Shown one piece after another: positions 13,394 through 27,842 of a DNA stretch of 64,000 nucleotides. A model generated the notes under the pieces. The model made no database searches. It saw nothing but the letters and a program-made list of their open reading frames with translations, and was not told the DNA's origin. The stretch is from Anaeromyces robustus (Eukaryota > Neocallimastigomycota > Neocallimastigomycetes > Neocallimastigales > Neocallimastigaceae), in assembly GCA_002104895.1 (NCBI GenBank), contig MCFG01000246.1, positions 1 through 64,000 on the forward strand. Direction: 5' to 3'. The position numbers were made by a program, and so were the translations under genes. Numbering within the stretch: the stretch's first letter is position 1; every line of letters starts with the position of its first letter.

Positions 13394-13725
13394 AGAATAA
13401 ATAAATAAAATCAATATAATAAGCAAAACAAAATAAAATAAATAAACAAAATAAAACAAAAAACAACAACAAAAAATAATCATGTCTATATGAATTTTTT
13501 TAATATAATAAATATTTTTAAAAATATTATGAAATATATATTTATAATATAATATATATAAATATATATTAAAATGAAAATTAATTATTTATTTCTTTTA
13601 TGCATAAAAAAATTAAAAAATTTACTAAAAAAGAATGAAATAAAAAGAAGTAAAAAACCCAAGAATACAAGATTAAAATAAAGTAATAATTAATACAAAC
13701 AAGTAAACATATCATTAGATTAAAT

Positions 13726-13777
<52 letters not shown>

Positions 13778-14842
13778 ACAAAAAGAAAAAATAAAATAAT
13801 ATAGAAAATAATATAGTAAAAAAAAATAAAATAAATGATAAAATAGTAAAATAAAGTAAAATAAAATAAAATAAAATAAAATAAATATAAATATAAATAT
13901 AAATAAATTAATAAATAAATAAATAAACAAAAATAATAATAAAGCAATAATCTTTAATTTATTAATATTAAATATTAAATAAATAATAAATTGCTTATTT
14001 TATTTTATTTTATTTTATTTATTTTATTAATTTTTATTTTAATATATTTTATTTTGTTTTATTTTTATTTTTATTTTATTTTATTATTATTATTTTTTCT
14101 TTTTATTTTTTTTTTTTTTTAATAATTTTTTATTTTATTATTTTTTTTCTTTTTATTTTATTTTTTTAAAAATCTTTTACAAATCTAAGACAAAAAAGTT
14201 TTTTATATAAATTATTCTAATATCATCTATGCACAAAGAGGATAAAAAAAAAAAAAAAAAGTTATAATAATTATTAAATGTTTTTTTTATAGTTTTGTTT
14301 TTAAATATTTTTTTCTTTAATTTTCACTTTTTTTTTTTTTTAATCATTTTATCTATCCTATTTCATAACATAATTATCATAGATTCTTTTCATTTTTTAA
14401 AAAAAAAAAAAAAAAAAATAATAAATATAAGTATTAAAAAAAAAAAAAAAGTTAATGTAATAATAATAAATAATACAAATAATTCATAATAAAAAAAAAA
14501 AAAATTAAAAAAAAAAAAATTATATGTAATATATATTAATTATATAGTTTGTTTTAAATAATTTATATTTTTTTTTGTTTTTGTTTTTGTTTTTGTTTTT
14601 GTTTTTTTTTGTTTTTGTTTTTTTGTTTAGTAAATAATAAATAAAACGATTAAAAATAATATATTAAATTATAAAAAAAAAGAAATAAATAAATAATAAT
14701 AATTTTTTTTTTCCATAATCATTATTAATATTACTGTTTCTATAAAACAATATTTTTGTAATGATTAAACAATATTTTTATAATTTTTTTTTATAAATAA
14801 TAAAATAAAATTAAAAAAAAAAAAAAAAAAAAATATTATATA
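13394..14842. other. Intergenic low-complexity DNA
   Basis: Mostly homopolymer and simple repeats: a poly-A run of about 45 nt (13729-13774), AAAAT/TTTTA arrays (about 13850-14100), further A and T runs, and a TTTTTG array near 14573-14630. No exon is seen. Confidence 0.6.
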
Positions 14843-14884
14843 TATACATTTAAAGTAAAGAGTTATAATAAATTTTATTTTTTT
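14843..14884. repeat. Dispersed direct repeat, copy 1
   Basis: This 42-bp segment (starting TATACATTTAAAGT and containing GTTATAATAAA) recurs at 16353-16394 in the same orientation with only about three mismatches. The two copies bracket about 1.5 kb that contains the decayed membrane-protein frame and two hairpins. They may be the remains of terminal repeats of an inserted element, or an ordinary duplication. Confidence 0.55.
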
Positions 14885-15555
14885 AATTATCTTTATTTTT
14901 TTGATTATTAACTTTTTTTTTTTCCTTAAATATTCTTTGTATATATATTTTTTGTTTATTATTTTGAATAATAACCTTCTAGAAGATAAAGATAAAAAGA
15001 CAGTCAATATACATGTATTAAGCTTATCAATGAATTCATTAAATATTAGCACTAGTTTATATATAGTTTTATGTCATAAATATATTTAATATGAAAATTC
15101 ACTTGTATACATTTTTGAAAAATGAAAAAAAAATTAATTCTATATTTAGTTATTTAAGTAATATGCATAATACTAGAGTGATAGCAATATAAGAGAACAA
15201 CTAAATAAGTAATTTGTATAGAACTTTAGGAAATTACATAAAATAGGAAAACAACTATCGCTATTATAACAATTAATATAATCCATACTATTGTTCATTT
15301 TTTTTCCTTGTTGGTTTTTAATCCAAAATCCAAAAATAGAACCTATATAGAATATTCGGGATTCGTGCAATAGTAAGAACTATTAAACTTTTATTAAAAG
15401 CATTGTTAAAATAGAATATTCTTACGTACGCATAAAATATCATCAATATTACCCTACCTAATGATGATTTAAGTAATTAATTCTTTAAAGTAAATTTTTT
15501 ATAATACTTAAAATATAACGGATATATCGAACAAAATCCTAAAATAATAGAAGCA

Positions 15556-15619
15556 TACAATGAGATATTAGTTATAATTATTTATAAATACAAATAATTG
15601 TAACCAATATCTCATTGTA
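15556..15619. repeat. 28-bp inverted repeat (hairpin)
   Basis: Arms 15556-15583 and 15592-15619 are reverse complements with two mismatches and an 8-nt loop. The arms contain CAATGAGATATT, so base composition alone does not explain it. It lies inside the decayed membrane-protein frame. Confidence 0.75.
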
Positions 15620-15908
15620 GTTGCTTTATATATATATTTTAAGAAACTTTCTTTACTAAAGAATTTTTCTGCCACAAAAATTATAGTTAATACAAGCCAA
15701 AATTCAGGAATTATACGAATAATGTTTTTTTTTTTTAGTGTATTCTTTGAGAGAAAATACAATTTTCGAAAGTGAAAAATGCAAACCAAATGCTGATAAA
15801 AAAAAAAAAAAAAAAAAGAAAATATCAACTCCATTATATCCTAAAATATTTAGTATAATAAGAGGATTAGTATCTATATATGGATAATGTAATGAAATGT
15901 TATTATCC

Positions 15909-15950
15909 AAAGAATAGCAATTATAGCAAAACCTATAATTGCTATTCTTT
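15909..15950. repeat. Perfect 18-bp stem, 6-nt loop
   Basis: Arms 15909-15926 and 15933-15950 pair perfectly and include AGAATAGCAATTATAG. On the minus strand the same bases would encode part of a hydrophobic segment (RIAIIGFAIIAI), so the palindrome may have arisen inside a former coding region. Confidence 0.75.
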
Positions 15951-16352
15951 TTTTTGACAACAATCCTAATAAATTGGAAATATTTACAGTTTTCATGATA
16001 TAATGAACTGTTTATATGATATATTTTTTCTGTCTATTTATTTTATTAAATATTAATAATTGAAAAATAATTTTATTTATTTATTTTATTTATTATATTT
16101 TATTATATTTTACTATTTTTTATTATTTTTTATGTTTTGTTTTATATTACATTATTATTTTTTTTATTTTGTTTTGTTTTATTTTATTTTCTTTTTTTAA
16201 TTTTTTTTTGTTTTTTTAATTTAAAAAAACAAAAAAAAAATTAATTAAATAAAATTAATTAATATAATTTATTCAAAGAAAAATGAAAAAAAAAAAATTA
16301 TTTATATAAAATTATTAATAAATTGAGAAAATAGTAAAAATAATAGTAAAAA

Positions 16353-16394
16353 TATACATTTAAAGTCAAGGGTTATAATAAAATTTATTTTTTA
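16353..16394. repeat. Dispersed direct repeat, copy 2
   Basis: Partner of the copy at 14843-14884, same orientation. It begins TATACATTTAAAGT and continues CAAGGGTTATAATAAA. It ends about 380 bp before the zinc-finger gene. Confidence 0.55.
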
Positions 16395-16773
16395 AGTGTT
16401 TGTTTTACAATTTAATTTCATTTAATATATTGATAAATATATTATATATAATATATATACCATTATTTTCATTTCAATTCAAATTAATAATAATTATAAT
16501 TATTATCATATTATTATTTGAAAAAAAATTGTTTTTTTTTTTTTTTTTTTAATATTATTATAAATATATATATATTTATATATATATATTTTTTTTAAAA
16601 AAATTTATATATAATTAAATAAAATAATTAATATCAAAAAGATTTTAGTGTTTTTATATTTTATTTTATTTATTATCGTTAATATAAAATTATATTTTAC
16701 TCAATAATAATTTAGATTAAATTAATTTTTGTAATATATATGCTTTTATAATAAAAATAATATTTTTAAAAGA

Positions 16774-17781
16774 ATGTCTTCAAAAACAAGCAATAATAAA
16801 ATTAATAATGAATATATATGTAAATGGAAAAATTGTTATATACAATTTAATTCTTTAGGTGAATTAGTTAAGCATGTAAAGTAAGTTGTATAAAACATTT
16901 ATTAAAAAGAGTAATTTAATTTTTAAAAAATCATATCATTATTGTGAAGTTAATAATTAATTTATTAATTATTAAATAAGTACTATCCATTGTAGTGATT
17001 CAAGAAGAGAAAGGTAAAATATAACTAAATGAGACAAACATAAATGTCAATAATAATGTTAATTAAATTCTTTTTATTATATAAATTGAACTTTTATTAT
17101 AAATTTGATTTTATAATTTTAGAAAAGGAAATAAAACTGGTTTAAGCTGCCAATGGGAAGATTGCTGGGGTCATAATAGTTTGTCATTTACTACACCAAA
17201 GCGTTTAATTGAACATATGAGAGCTCATACTTATGAAAAACCATTTATTGTAGATATATAGTAGTTTTATTTGCTATAAATTATTAATTAATTTTTATAT
17301 AATTCAATTACTGACATTTATTCCAATGTATTTTTTAATATAATTAATTAGTGTCCAGTAGAAACTTGTCATATGAGATTTTCATTGAAGTCTAATTGTA
17401 TAGCACATCAAAAAACCAAACATGGACGTTGTTTAAAACCGATAGAAATTGATATAACGCAAAACAATGAATTTAATAATTATTATAATGAAATTATTAG
17501 TAAAGAAAAAAAGAAAAATTCTACTGTAATTAAAGAAAATAAAAATGTAATTGGATTTATATATATTTGTTCAGTTCAATTATCGAATATAATTAATTAA
17601 TATTTATTTTTAATTTAATTATTTATTTTATCTAATATATTAATATATATATTTTATATCATATTTTAAAGAAACGTTCAATGGATAATGATACCAATTC
17701 TTTTAATGATAATACTCATTCATTAAAAAAGATAAAAACTAAAGTTGATGTATGTATTATTTTTAGTTATAATTAAATATA

Positions 17782-17844
<63 letters not shown>

Positions 17845-17981
17845 ATGAATAAATGAATAATTACTAATAAATTAATAAATAGACAAATAAATAAATAAAT
17901 AAATAAATAAGTAAATAAATAAATGAATAATTACTAATAAATTAATAAATAGACAAATAAATAAATAAATAAATAAATAAG

Positions 17982-18022
<41 letters not shown>

Positions 18023-18818
18023 AATTAATTAATTAATAAATTAATAAATAATAAATATAAATCAATGAATAAATATATAAATAGATAAATAAGTATTTAA
18101 ATAAATAAAAAAATAAATCATATTTATTTTTTATATAATATTTTATTGTTAGTCAAAATTTGTTATTAATTTATACATCAATATATATATCTATAATTTT
18201 ATATTATATAAAAGAAATCAACTTTATCAACTCCATCAAGTTTAAAAAGAGAAGTAAAGACATTTAATGATTTGAGACGAAACATATATAAAAATTTTTT
18301 ATTTACTCAATATTTTATTCAAGATATTCATAATCTTCATGAAAACTCGGTAATTATTTTAAATAAATGTGTTGTTTTTATTATTATAATATTATAATTA
18401 TTATAATAATTAATTTATTTGCATTGCATTATTATTAATTTCTATGATGATGATTATTATATATTACTAGGAAATAAAAAATGATGTAGGAGAAAAAGCT
18501 TATTATAACAGAATTAAGAATATGGAAAAAAGATTTACACAAGTATCAAGGGAGTTATTAACTTTATTAGAAACCGTAGATGATCAAATTTTACCAAATT
18601 TAAAGAAATGTCTTGAAAAATATTCATCAAAAAAATCTAAAGAAATAAATAATTCAAATAATAATTCAAATAAAGATAAATTAATAGTGAATAATCAGAA
18701 TAATAATAACAATAACAACAATGATAACATTGATATTGTTAACACTAATACCAATGCCACTGTAAATAATACTACTACTAACAATAACAATAACAATAAC
18801 AATAACAATAACAATAAT

Positions 18819-18911
<93 letters not shown>

Positions 18912-19075
18912 AATACTAATACTAATACTAATACTAATACTAATACTAATACTAATACTAATACTAATACTAATACTAATACTAATACTAATACTAATAC
19001 TAATACTAATACTAATACTAATACTAATACTAATACTAATACTAATACTAATAATAATAATGATACTAATAATAC

Positions 19076-19142
<67 letters not shown>

Positions 19143-19235
19143 CAAAATAATAGTAATTTTAATAATACATATAATTCACAACAGTCAAATCTTGATATAT
19201 TAAGTTCGGCTATAGATATAATGAACAATAATTAA
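16774..19235 (+). CDS. C2H2 zinc-finger protein (GLI/ZAP1-style fingers) with long Asn/Thr-rich tail
   Basis: Seven exons: 16774-16880, 16981-17013, 17123-17249, 17352-17546, 17672-17749, 18215-18349, 18471-19235; 479 aa. Finger 1 is C-x4-C-x12-H-x4-H (CKWKNC ... HVNTIH). Finger 2 is CQWEDC ... HMRAH with a few extra residues between Cys and His. Finger 3 is C-x4-C-x12-H-x4-H (CPVETC ... HQKTKH). The CxW and H-x4-H style and paired first two fingers resemble GLI/ZIC/ZAP1 proteins. A helical region follows (MEKRFTQVSRELLTLLETVD). The tail has long Asn runs and about 24 Asn-Thr dipeptides before more Asn. Exon 2 is 33 nt and its acceptor at 16979-16980 was chosen because it supplies the second zinc-binding His of finger 1. 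Likely a nuclear DNA-binding regulator; target unknown. Confidence 0.85.
17775..18060. repeat. AAAT microsatellite with a perfect 70-bp tandem duplication, in an intron
   Basis: The large fifth intron of the zinc-finger gene (17750-18214) is filled with AAAT units. Positions 17851-17920 and 17921-17990 are identical 70-bp copies marked by the same variant units (GAATAATTACTAATAAATT and TAGACAAAT), showing recent unit-scale duplication within the array. Confidence 0.85.
18779..19142 (+). repeat. Coding AAC/AAT and ACTAAT repeat (poly-Asn and Asn-Thr tract)
   Basis: Inside the last exon of the zinc-finger gene. AAC/AAT runs encode poly-Asn, then an ACTAAT array (about 18906-19050) encodes alternating Thr-Asn, then AAT runs again. 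It shifts from AAC-rich to AAT-rich blocks, so separate expansion events produced the same amino acid. Confidence 0.9.
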
Positions 19236-19648
19236 TTTTTGAATAATTAAACATATAATATATATAATATATATTTATTTTTATTTATTATCTCAATATA
19301 ACAACAAAGTCTCAACACTTTTTATAATAGATTTTATTTATTTATAAAATTAGATAAAAAAATGCTAATTAATAATATAACTAGATTATTTGATTATGCA
19401 TTATATATTATATATGATTTGTAATATATAATTATAGATTTTTAATTTTTTTTTTTAATTTTTTTTTTTTAAATATATACTATTATTTATAAAGCAAATT
19501 TTGGATTTTTCTTGTTTTATATAATTGTATATATATTTTAAAAGTATCTATTTCAGACAATATAATATCAATAAAAAAAATTCAACCTTCAAATAAATAT
19601 TTATATTAAATCTTTTTAATATTAATAATTAAAATAATCATTAAAATT

Positions 19649-19721
19649 ATAACTCTTACAAATATATTTTACATTAATAAATGTAAATTAAAATTAATGT
19701 ATATTAATTTGTAAGAGTTAT
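19649..19721. repeat. Imperfect 29-30-bp inverted repeat
   Basis: Arms 19649-19678 and 19693-19721 share ATAACTCTTACAAAT and its complement perfectly at the outside, with mismatches toward the 14-nt loop. It is similar in size to the other intergenic hairpins in this window but unrelated in sequence. Confidence 0.65.
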
Positions 19722-20226
19722 ACATTATTTATACATTATGTAAATTTGTTAATTATTCAATATTATATTTTTCTTAAACTTTTTTTTTTATCTGATTGGT
19801 AATTGTTAACCTAAATATTATTAAATTACTATATGTTAATTTTTACAAATTGTATTTTATACATAGTTGTTAGTATAAAAACGTAGAAATGAAGATATAA
19901 CTTTAGAAGAAAATACTAAATATTTATAATAATATATATTATATTAATTTAATATATAGAAAAATAGAAAAGAAAAATTCTACTTGATAACTCAGATATT
20001 TTTTTTTTTCAAATGGAAAATATATATTTATAAAATATATTTTAATTTATCTTTTTTTTTTTTTTTTTTTTTTCTATAATAGATTATTTATATGGCATAA
20101 ATCAAAGTAAATTTTTTTTCACAAAGATAGTTATTTTATTTAAAGTTTTTTTTTATTTTATGGGATTGCGGTTAAAATTATTTTCAAATTATATTTAATA
20201 TAAGTATTTGAATATTAATATTAATA

Positions 20227-20371
<145 letters not shown>

Positions 20372-20980
20372 GTAAATAATATATAATATATAATAATACA
20401 TAATTAATAAATATTCATCTATATATATTTATATTATACATAGACATAAACATCCATATATTATATATTATTAGTTCTATATTATTAATTTATATATTAT
20501 ATATTATATATAAATTAATTAATTCAATATATATAGTTTATTAATTATTTAAATATAAAATTATACTTTTTAATAATAAAATTTTATAGTTTTTAATAAT
20601 CATAATTTTTAATTATAAAAATAGGTTTAAATCTATTTTAAATACATTTTATAATAAATTTTATTTAATATTTTTTATTATTTATTTATCAATATAATAA
20701 TTATTTATTTATTAATTTATAGTTTTATTTATTCATTTACAGAATAGTTATTTATTAAAATATATTGATCAATTTAATTTAATCTATTAGTTATATATTG
20801 TAAATACAGAATTATATATAATTTAAAAAAAAAAATAAAAAAAAGTTTGAATAATTTATTATAAAAAATTCTATATTAATAATAAAAAAAAAAAAAAAAA
20901 AAAAGAAAAGTGGTATACATATTTTTTTTTCTTTTTTTATCTTTAAAAAAGGTAATATATTTTATATAAAATTATTATTT

Positions 20981-23362
20981 ATGAGCTCAGCAGTTTCACA
21001 ATCACAAAAACCAGCTTTACAAGGAGTAAAGAATAAACAAAGAAAGGTAAAATATTTAATTAAAACAAAAGTTGGAATATAAACAATAGAAAGAAACTGA
21101 TAATTAATGGATAAATTATATTAATCAATAAAAATTTAATATATAAAAAATTATAATAACTTTGTTTATAATATTAATAATGAAATTTATAAATATGTTA
21201 TTATTATTTAGAAGTATGATATATAATGTGAATTCTTTTAAAGGATTAATTAAACAAAAAATTTTTTATTTATTTATATTGTTGGATTTTTAATTTATTA
21301 ATAAATTTAACATATCAAGATAGTGATATTAGTAAAATTATTATTTTATTTATTGTTGTTATTATTAAAAGCAATCATACTACGTATAATAATAAAATTA
21401 GAAATAATTACAATAATAGTAACAACATTGCAATTGAAATATCAATAAAGAAATAAAGAACAATAATAATACAATAATAATATTAATAATATTTAACAAT
21501 ATTAATAATAATGGATATATTTAGGCAGCTAAAGTTGTTAAACACGATCCAGGTTCCTTCCAAAATAGTTTATTAAGCCCAATTATTGAGGCAGGAGATA
21601 GTATTATTGGAGATTTTGATAAATATTTAAAAATTATTGAAGAGCAATCAAATAACCTTGACTTTAAAAGATATTCAGAAACATTATGCGAGCTTTTAAT
21701 AATTGGTGGTCAATTAGGTAAAATTAAATTTAAAAATATATAAAAAATATATATTTTTATTGAGATTTATTTATTATATATAGTTTATTTTCAATAAATT
21801 TTGGATAAAATAATGTATTTGATATTTTATTTTTTCATTAAAAAAAAAAAAAGGATATAATAAGTAATATTTTTATAATAATATATATTTTTAGTTCCAG
21901 GAGGTATACTTACTGAAGATGGATTAAATCCAATGTGTCTTTTTGAAACTGATGAAAAACTAGAAACTGTTAGAAAGCATGTTGAAGTTTTTGAAAAATT
22001 AAAGCGTCGTCTTAAGGTATAATACATCTTTTTATTTAGTATGAGAATTTAAATAATATTAATGTAATAATTTATTATTCATAAATGATCTATTAATTTT
22101 TTTTAATTTATTATATATTTATTATTATATTATTATTAATTTATATGTTACAAAAAAATATTAAAAAATATTTATATAATTAAATAAAATAAAATAAAAT
22201 GAAATGAAATAGTATCTTGAAAGAGCTATGGAAAATAGTTTACCACACATTTTACAACATATTAATAATTGGACTGAACTTCAAAATTTAAAGTTGGAAA
22301 CTTATATTGGTATTTCATGTGCATGTCAATCATTACCACTTAGCATCCTTTCTTGCTTAAATAAAGATTATTTAGTAAAGGAAGGTGCTTCTCTTCGTTT
22401 CATTACTCAAGTTTTTAAAGTTTATCTTCAAGAACAAAATATTGAACATTTCAGTATGTTTTTTTAATATTTGTTGATATAAACATTTATATAATGCATT
22501 AATAAATTATAAAATTTTTTTAGTATAATGAGTATATTATTAATTATTTAATGATTTGATAATATATAATATATATAATATTTTATATAATAATAAAGCT
22601 AATAATTTAAAGAAGTCTAAACTTGATGGAAATTTATTACTTTTCTTCCCACAAAACAAGAGAAGTGATGAATATTTATCACGTCATTTCATTGCTGAAG
22701 GACTTCAACAAATTGTTGATATTCATAAAAATAAGATTTTGGAAGATTCCAGAAAATTAACTATTAAAACTTTAGAAACTATGTATGAAGATGAAGAAAA
22801 ACCACAAGAAGTAAATATACTTTATATATTAATAATAAATAAAAACAATAGTTGATAAAATAATAGTAGACGATAAAAATTAAACAGAGTAAAACCAAAC
22901 CAAACCAAACAAACCAAACACAACAAAACAACAAACAAACAAACAAACAAACGAACAAACAAACAAACAAACAAACAAACAAACAAATAAATAAATAAAT
23001 AAATAATATAGTAATAATAATAATAATAATAAAATAAAAGCAAATAGACTGAAATAAAAACAAAAAAATTAAAAAACAAAAATAAAGCAAAAAATAAAGA
23101 AAACCAAGCAAATAATAAAAAAAAAAAATAATAGTATTATTTAAATATTTAAACTAATAAATATTAATAATGTTATATTCTTCTCTTTTTATTTTTTATA
23201 TAAATATAAAAAGATTGTAGGTTATCTTAAAAATCAAATGGTTGCTAACAAAGGATGGACTGAATCTGATGTTGTTAAATGTATTTGGGATGCTATAGAC
23301 TTTGGTAATAAAACAGATCAAATGGAGTCACAAATTAAACGTCAATTAGAAGTAAGTTTAAA

Positions 23363-23394
<32 letters not shown>

Positions 23395-23876
23395 CAGTAT
23401 TAATATTTATAAAAATAATATATTGTGATAGTACTGGAGTCCAATATTAGAGGTTTTTACTACTTCTCCAAAAACTGAAATTAATTTACTTTGCAAGGTT
23501 CAAAAAACTTGTTATGAAGATGTTAAATTAATGAAGTTCTTCCGTCATACAATTTACTGTTTATACCAAGGTGATGTTTTATCAGAAGCTGCTATTTTAT
23601 ACTGGTCTGAAAAGGCTATGTTACCACAAGGAAAAAGTGTATTCACAAAACAAATGGCACCATTTATTGGTAATTTTTTTTTTTTACATTTTTATTATAT
23701 ATTATTTATATATAATTATTTATTTATTACAATCTTTTTAAATATTATTTAATAAATGTTATATAAATATTTAAAATAATTTTTATTATATTATATATTA
23801 ATATCATATTATATATTTTATTAATAAAATAGAATGGTTAAAAACTGCTGATGAAGATGATTCAGATGAGGAATAG
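20981..23876 (+). CDS. BZW: BZW / 5MP translation regulator (eIF5-mimic protein, W2 domain)
   Basis: Eight exons: 20981-21046, 21525-21717, 21895-22016, 22213-22453, 22599-22810, 23214-23351, 23432-23669, 23833-23876; 417 aa, almost exactly the human BZW1 length (419). Family strings include EAGD, KYLERAMEN (YLEKAFED in human), YLVKEGASLRF, GLQQIVD, and a C-terminal W2/eIF5C-type HEAT region with LMKFFRHTIYCLYQGDVLSEAAILYW, ending in an acidic EDDSDEE tail that forms the AA-box. In animals and plants 5MP binds eIF2 and eIF3 through the W2 domain and competes with eIF5, raising start-codon stringency and affecting GCN4/ATF4-type control. Ascomycete yeasts lack it, so its presence fits an early-diverging fungus. 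Intron 5 holds an AAAC array. Confidence 0.93.
22895..22990. repeat. AAACC/AAAC microsatellite in BZW intron 5
   Basis: Begins with AAACC units and continues as about 16 AAAC units, then AAAT and AAT units. Lies inside intron 22811-23213. Confidence 0.85.
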
Positions 23877-27263
<3,387 letters not shown>

Positions 27264-27842
27264 TTTATATTTTACAATTATTTGTAATAAGAGATATATT
27301 AAAATATATATATATAAAAAAAATTTAAAATAAAAAATATTATATTTATAAAGGATATTATATAGATTAAATTTTTAATATTATTTTAAGATATTAATTA
27401 ACAAATCATTAATCTTAATTTGGATTAAAATTTTTATTTCAAGATAAACTTTTTTAAATATTTTTCACATATAAATTTATACATAATTAATGTACATAAA
27501 ATAATGAATTCTTTATTATAATACAATAAGTTATTTTATATCAAAGAAAAAAAAAAAGTTTTTTTTTTTTTAAAAATGATAATATTTTTATTTTAAATAT
27601 TTGATAAAAGCAGTTGAAAATAGATTTAATATATATTATAATATAATTATTTTGATAATATTAATTATATTTTAAATTTAATTAAAAAACAAAAAAACAA
27701 AAAAACAAAAAAAAAACAATCTATTATTAAAATATATATATATATATATGAATATTTATTTCTTTATTATTACTGTCATTATTATTATCAATTATTATTA
27801 TAAAAATTATTATTAAATATATATGAAAGAAATAAAAATGTA
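27264..27842. other. Intergenic region between two minus-strand genes
   Basis: About 580 bp downstream of SPAG6 and upstream of the RanBP3-like start. AT-rich, with AAAAAAC units near 27685-27718. Nothing else seen. Confidence 0.55.

Larger units (their letters stand above)
15165..15965 (-). pseudogene. Decayed membrane-protein-like reading frame
   Basis: The minus strand holds protein-like fragments in shifting frames: KKRIAIIGFAIIAILWIIT (15955 down to about 15895), MDNNISLHYPYIDTNPLIIL (from 15910), IIRIIPEFWLVLTIIFVAEK (about 15725-15650) and IVWIILIVIIAIVVFLFYVI (about 15302-15245). Several are typical transmembrane helices. Frame changes, internal stops and a poly-T run break them. GC content is higher than in the surrounding intergenic DNA. 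It suggests a degraded multi-pass receptor or transporter; I cannot name the family. Confidence 0.4.

Noticed and set aside
18681-19145. Minus-strand open frame of Ile, Ser and Val repeats
   Set aside because: It is the antisense of the Asn/Thr repeat exon; period-3 repeats leave all frames open.
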